A DNA stretch of 19,823 bases from positions 1-19,823 of the forward strand of contig CAMDRK010000014.1 of NCBI GenBank assembly GCA_945906715.1, in the 5' to 3' direction. This document shows positions 17,032 to 19,823 of the stretch, piece by piece (position 1 is the stretch's first letter; every line of letters begins with the position of its first letter). The stretch is from Nitrospira lenta (lineage in GTDB: Bacteria; Nitrospirota; Nitrospiria; Nitrospirales; Nitrospiraceae). A model generated the notes under the pieces. It did no database searches and had not been told where the DNA came from. It saw only the letters and a list, made by a program, of their open reading frames with translations. The position numbers and the translations under genes were made by a program.

Positions 17032-17068
17032 GCCTGTCCTGCTGGCCAGGTTGACCAGCAGGACAGGC
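17032..17068 (-). terminator. Strong hairpin downstream of the crystallin-like gene
   Basis: A perfect 14-base inverted repeat (GCCTGTCCTGCTGG and its complement) encloses a 9-base loop. It lies 48 bases past the stop of the minus-strand gene at 17117, where a transcript end is expected. There is no T run on either strand, so it is not a standard intrinsic terminator; it may be a processing or stability structure, or a small repeat element. Confidence 0.45.
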
Positions 17069-17116
17069 TGGGATGAGCACCGCAAGTGTTCATCCTGAGC
17101 ATGCTCCGATAGACGG

Positions 17117-17497
17117 CTAATTCGCGCAGGTAATCTTCATCGATTCAATGTCGTTGGACATGTCCAGCTTTGACAGGTCAGGAATGCGCTGCCCCGAAGC
17201 GAAGGCGATCTCCGTACCTTTGAAATCCTTATCCTTATATGCCAGCACCATCGCGCCTGATCCAACAATGACACTTTGGATATCATTGTTCCAATCCCTA
17301 CCATTGAGATTCTTTAAAGACGCGAGCTCTTTGGGGCCATCAACTTTGACATGGGGGTCATCGGCGTCGTACTTGGTGTCATCGAATACCTCTATCCAAC
17401 AATTCTTATCGACCATCTTGACCTCCATATCCGCTGCCTCAACAGACAGTGCTCCGATGGCGATCAATCCACACACGATGAACAATTTGAACAACAT
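17117..17497 (-). CDS. Secreted beta/gamma-crystallin-like protein
   Basis: The protein has 126 residues from ATG 17497, with AAGGAG 6 bases upstream. Residues 1-21 are a signal peptide (LFIVCGLIAIGALSVEA). The rest resembles a beta/gamma-crystallin domain of two Greek-key motifs. Residues 87-94 are YKDKDFKG, the Y-x4-F-x-G signature, and each half ends in a similar strand with a calcium-type loop, NDIQS (71-75) and NDIES (115-119); the usual final serine of the calcium motif is missing. Cys33 and Cys124 could bridge. Such bacterial domains bind calcium and are exported; the role here is unknown. Two 60-base rows I counted are about 43-45% GC, clearly lower than a sampled glucan synthase row (70%), so the gene may have been acquired. 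The DUF3015 gene ends 94 bases upstream. Confidence 0.8.
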   Translation of the reverse strand: MLFKLFIVCGLIAIGALSVEAADMEVKMVDKNCWIEVFDDTKYDADDPHVKVDGPKELASLKNLNGRDWNNDIQSVIVGSGAMVLAYKDKDFKGTEIAFASGQRIPDLSKLDMSNDIESMKITCAN

Positions 17498-17591
17498 GGT
17501 TTTCTCCTTTGAAATAGAAATGACATGTAACTAAGAACAGACACTCCATCTCGCCAAGGCTCTTTATTTGAGAGCGCCGACTCCCTTAGCC

Positions 17592-18017
17592 TTACTCCAA
17601 TTGTTGGCCGTTGGCTCGAAGGTCTTCCCTCTTGCTTATCAGCAAGGCCAGCAGGCTTTCCGCCGTCCGCCGGTCAGAGGCGAACAGGCGAGGATATTGT
17701 TTCTGAGAGAGCATTCTAAATTCGTCCTGTTCCCCGGCTGGGATTTTCAGCAACGTGGCCAACGACGTGAGATATTCTCCATTCCCACGTGCGATGTCCT
17801 GCTCCAGATTCTCAAACGCGACCGCAGCAAACAGACGCGCTTTCTGGCTTTGCTTGATGTAGCCATCGGCATCGAACATCGCCCCGGGACTCGTGCTTGA
17901 TGTAAACTTGGCGAACGTGTCGACCGTGGCTTTGGATGTGTTACAGGCAGAAACAACGAGCCCTATGCTCGCGAGAACCAATACACCCATTAGGCCCTTC
18001 AATGTGATGATACGCAT
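17592..18017 (-). CDS. DUF3015-type lipoprotein
   Basis: The protein has 141 residues from ATG 18017, with AAGGAG 7 bases upstream; the frame continues to 18101 but that start has no ribosome site and would bury the signal. Residues 1-25 are a lipoprotein signal ending VVSAC, so C25 would carry the lipid. The mature part contains GNGEYLTSLATLL, then IPAGEQDEF and QKQYPRLF, a pattern I associate with the DUF3015 family. Most of it looks helical. The family has no known biochemical function. A 360-base gap separates it from the gene upstream, so it probably has its own promoter, and it may be co-transcribed with the crystallin-like gene. Confidence 0.75.
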   Translation of the reverse strand: MRIITLKGLMGVLVLASIGLVVSACNTSKATVDTFAKFTSSTSPGAMFDADGYIKQSQKARLFAAVAFENLEQDIARGNGEYLTSLATLLKIPAGEQDEFRMLSQKQYPRLFASDRRTAESLLALLISKREDLRANGQQLE

Positions 18018-18377
18018 GAGACATCTCCTTAGTGTATGAATCGTCGGGCTGATCCATCCCGTGGGCTTGTACCTACCGGAGGGCAACTCATGCTCACGCA
18101 TGAACCTGAGCGGGCTCTTTTGTGCAGTTCATTCGGGTTTCTCAGACGCGTGACCCGCATGACGGCCCTTACAGGATGGCGACTGTAAAGAGAAATCAGG
18201 CGACTTCCAGCCAAAATCCAACGAGGAAAAGTGAAAAAGTAGCGCATAATTGCTCCTGATTGTTGATCTTTGAGGATCATGGTCTGAATCCCAGTAGGTT
18301 CTCCTAGAGCGGATTGGGTCAGCCCTGAGAGCTGGCCCAATCTCTGTGCCCCAACTTCTACTTCCGTATTCCAAAAC
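18018..18377. other. Non-coding gap upstream of the DUF3015 lipoprotein gene
   Basis: No gene is supported in these 360 bases; minus-strand frames such as 18129-18374 lack a ribosome site and family resemblance. The gap contains the hairpin at 18312-18342 and presumably the promoter of the lipoprotein gene. Confidence 0.5.
18312..18342 (-). terminator. Hairpin downstream of the small periplasmic protein gene
   Basis: GATTGGGTCAGC and GCTGGCCCAATC form a 12-base stem with one wobble pair and a 7-base loop. It starts 36 bases beyond the stop of the minus-strand gene at 18378, a natural place for a transcript end. No T run follows on the minus strand, so termination is only a possibility. Confidence 0.5.
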
Positions 18378-18674
18378 CTACATCTTGGGCTGAACGTGTT
18401 TAATGGACGCGGCGTGGTTCTTATCCGTGGCCTGGGCCTCGACCTTGTCGCCGACCTTGATGGCGCCGTCCAGGGCGGTGGTCTTGTCGACATGGAGGCG
18501 GATTTCCTTGCCGGCCATATCTTTCAGCACGTAAAACTCCCCGTCGATCTTCAGCAGGTCTCCATTGACCGTCTGAGTGCTTAGCGCAGCCATGTCGCCA
18601 GCCGCGTAGGAGTAGGATGCCATTCCGACACCGATGATCACTGCGAGCATGAACAGATCGATGAGCTTCTTCAT
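18378..18674 (-). CDS. Small periplasmic protein, probable beta-barrel (OB-like) fold
   Basis: The protein has 98 residues from ATG 18674, with AAGGAG 8 bases upstream. Residues 1-24 form a signal peptide (MKKLIDLFMLAVIIGVGMAS, cleavage near SYA). The mature part alternates short strands and turns: TVNGDLLKIDGEFYVLKDMA, then GKEIRLHVDKTT, GAIKVGDKVEAQAT and ASIKHVQ. The layout NGDLLKIDG ... YVLKD ... G-EIRLHVD ... VGDKVEA resembles small OB-fold proteins such as DUF5666, which is my guess rather than an identification. It lies 75 bases downstream of the BON gene in the same direction, so the two may form one transcript ending at the hairpin 36 bases beyond its stop. Confidence 0.75.
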   Translation of the reverse strand: MKKLIDLFMLAVIIGVGMASYSYAAGDMAALSTQTVNGDLLKIDGEFYVLKDMAGKEIRLHVDKTTALDGAIKVGDKVEAQATDKNHAASIKHVQPKM

Positions 18675-18749
18675 GATGGAATCTCCTTGTATGCGATTGC
18701 GCCAACCCATTGGCTTCGAAACGATACCAGCGACGCGTTTACCAGGGCC

Positions 18750-19307
18750 TTAGGCCTTTTCCTTCACCGTGAGATCGTTCTTCACAGACTTCACGCCCGG
18801 GACGAACCAAGCCGTCCAGGACGCATTGGCACTGGTCATGATGTCCTGTACCTCGCCAGTCAGCGAGACGATCCCCGCATTGGTCTGAACGGCAATATCT
18901 GCTTTCTTCAGATCTGCGTTTTTCGAGATCTTGCTTTGGACGCGCGCCGTAATGGCGTCATCCTTCTCCTCCACCGCTTCGCGCTTGGACGGAGCCACCA
19001 CTTGTAGATCGTTCTTCACCGTCTTGACGCCGTCGAGCATTTTGGTGATGTCCTCCGCCGCCTGTTTGGCCGCGTCGGAATCGACCTTGCCGCGGAGCAT
19101 CACGACGTTCTTTGTGGTCGCGACATCGATTTGCCGCCCTTTGACTCGACCATCAGCAGCGAGGGCGATCTTGGTTTTCGCCGTAAGCCATGTGTCGTTG
19201 ATCGGCGCCTTCACATCAGCCTGGTCCAGCGCGTGCACCGATCCGGTGATAAATGTCCCACCAATAACCAGAGCCGTGCAAAGTGTCAGTACATAGCGTG
19301 CGTTCAT
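18750..19307 (-). CDS. Periplasmic double-BON-domain protein (OsmY-like)
   Basis: The protein has 185 residues from ATG 19307, with GGGGAGAG just upstream. Residues 1-26 are a signal peptide (LTLCTALVIGGTFITGSVHA). Two BON domains follow, about 38-104 (TAKTKIALAADGRVKG, VVMLRGKVDS, GVKTVKNDLQV) and about 117-182 (ITARVQSKISKNADLK, IVSLTGEVQD, GVKSVKNDLTV). The same end, V-K-VKNDL-V, closes both domains. BON domains bind phospholipid or envelope surfaces, and OsmY of E. coli is induced by osmotic shock. In the second domain the segment between the glycine strand and the closing strand is tryptophan-rich (NASWTAWFVPG), which is unusual. The CsbD gene ends 66 bases upstream. Confidence 0.93.
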   Translation of the reverse strand: MNARYVLTLCTALVIGGTFITGSVHALDQADVKAPINDTWLTAKTKIALAADGRVKGRQIDVATTKNVVMLRGKVDSDAAKQAAEDITKMLDGVKTVKNDLQVVAPSKREAVEEKDDAITARVQSKISKNADLKKADIAVQTNAGIVSLTGEVQDIMTSANASWTAWFVPGVKSVKNDLTVKEKA

Positions 19308-19373
19308 GATTCTCTCCCCAAATAAAATGTGCCATTACCCAGTGATCCGGGTCTTTCGTCCTGCTGACTCCCG

Positions 19374-19601
19374 TTAATGCGTCTTGACCTTCGTTGCGTC
19401 CGGCGCGGACTTCAGATGCCATTGGTCAGCCCATTTCATGAGCTCATCTTTTTTGTCGCCGTATCGTTCCCGAACTTTGCCGATAAACTTGTCGTAATTG
19501 CCCTCAATCTGAGTGAGATCGTCATCGGTGAACTTGCCATACTGTTGTTTTAGTTCTCCTTTGAACTGCATCCATTTTCCATTAAGTTGATCTGCATTCA
19601 T
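19374..19601 (-). CDS. CsbD family stress protein
   Basis: The protein has 75 residues from ATG 19601, with GGAGGGAGC about 7 bases upstream. It matches the CsbD family along its length: MNADQLNGKWMQFKGELKQQ, then GKFTDDDLTQIEGNYDKFIG and KVRERYGDKKDELMKW. The protein is small, cytoplasmic and hydrophilic, and CsbD of Bacillus is part of the general stress regulon. The C-terminal 16 residues after the tryptophan-rich WADQW are an extra tail. It is the first gene of the right-hand minus-strand group, followed by the BON gene, so it is likely close to the promoter of that transcript. Confidence 0.93.
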   Translation of the reverse strand: MNADQLNGKWMQFKGELKQQYGKFTDDDLTQIEGNYDKFIGKVRERYGDKKDELMKWADQWHLKSAPDATKVKTH

Positions 19602-19678
19602 GTGTAGCTCCCTCCGTAATCGACAGTGATGTCTTGATGTGTACCGATGTAGACTTGTGAGTCCGCTCTCCCCTCTAG

Positions 19679-19823
19679 GAGCCTGTCCGAGTAATGGCTA
19701 ACAATGCGTGACGAGACGTATATTCACGGCAGGGCCAGCAGCGATTCGGTCAGCCGCCGAAGGGTGTGGCCGATACGTGTGCCCCTGAGTGGAATGGGGA
19801 TCGGGTTGGGGGGGGATTCATCT
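19679..19823 (-). mobile_element. Possible insertion-sequence end with a transposase tail, partial
   Basis: GAGCCTGTCCGAGTAA at about 19679-19694 looks like the terminal repeat of IS5/IS1182-type elements. About 30 bases further on, a minus-strand frame entering from outside the window ends at 19724 with RIGHTLRRLTESLLALP and a stop. That spacing suits a transposase ending near its element's edge. The fragment is too short to name a family, and neither the repeat nor the protein end is diagnostic, so this is tentative. Confidence 0.3.

Larger units (their letters stand above)
16489..17116. other. Non-coding gap upstream of the glucan synthase gene
   Basis: No intact gene is supported in these 628 bases. 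The stretch contains the degenerate third copy of the 18-base motif (16870-16887), a remnant resembling the DUF948/YtxH junction (16977-17011) and a strong hairpin (17032-17068). It should also hold the promoter of the glucan synthase, which I could not locate with confidence. Confidence 0.5.

Noticed and set aside
1..19823. CRISPR arrays, tRNA or rRNA genes
   Set aside because: No regularly spaced repeats, cloverleaf candidates or rRNA-like stretches were seen on reading either strand.

Overview
The window reads as chromosomal DNA of a Gram-negative, GC-rich bacterium. The protein set (DUF3943 outer-membrane protein, DUF3015 lipoprotein, CsbD, BON, YtxH, DUF948, DUF3309 and DUF3185 proteins, a ferritin-like protein and a 2,914-residue cyclic beta-glucan synthase) is what I would expect in Nitrospira or a similar environmental lineage. 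That assignment is inference from gene content only; there is no rRNA or marker gene here. Apart from an IS3-family transposase tail at the left edge, every gene I can support lies on the minus strand, so the gene order is read from right to left.

Layout from left to right: (1) The end of an IS3-family element (2-148). (2) Two diverged copies of a small secreted cysteine-rich protein (275-533, frameshifted; 2906-3178, intact) flanking a frameshifted DUF3943 gene (954-2598). (3) A compact run (3537-6865) encoding a membrane-anchored protein of unknown function, an OmpA-like lipoprotein, a broken DUF3185 gene, DUF3309, YtxH, DUF948, a 27-residue membrane microprotein and a broken ferritin-like gene. 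(4) An 878-base non-coding stretch. (5) One giant intact gene, 7744-16488, for an NdvB/ChvB-type cyclic beta-1,2-glucan synthase (GT84 plus glycoamylase-like plus GH94). (6) A 628-base gap holding a strong hairpin and what looks like a remnant of the DUF948/YtxH junction. (7) A run of secreted or stress-type small genes: a beta/gamma-crystallin-like protein, a DUF3015 lipoprotein, a small periplasmic protein, a double-BON protein and a CsbD protein. (8) A possible insertion-sequence end at the right edge.

The common theme is envelope and osmotic stress. Periplasmic cyclic glucan buffers osmolarity, OmpA-like and BON proteins act at the envelope, and CsbD, YtxH, DUF3309 and ferritin-like proteins are typical general-stress products in other bacteria. 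Most small genes have strong Shine-Dalgarno sites and short gaps, so groups are probably co-transcribed.

The most unusual observation is that four genes are each broken by a small indel (a 2-base loss, a 4-base tandem duplication, a 1-base loss, and a 1-base loss in a G tract) within about 6.6 kb, while the adjacent 8.7-kb ORF is intact. This may be local gene decay, variable loci, or sequencing error, and the raw reads would decide. I do not see a clearly new multi-gene system. The best candidates for something undescribed are the paired cysteine-rich secreted proteins, the split ferritin-like gene with a G-tract at the break, and an 18-base intergenic motif present twice exactly and once in degenerate form.
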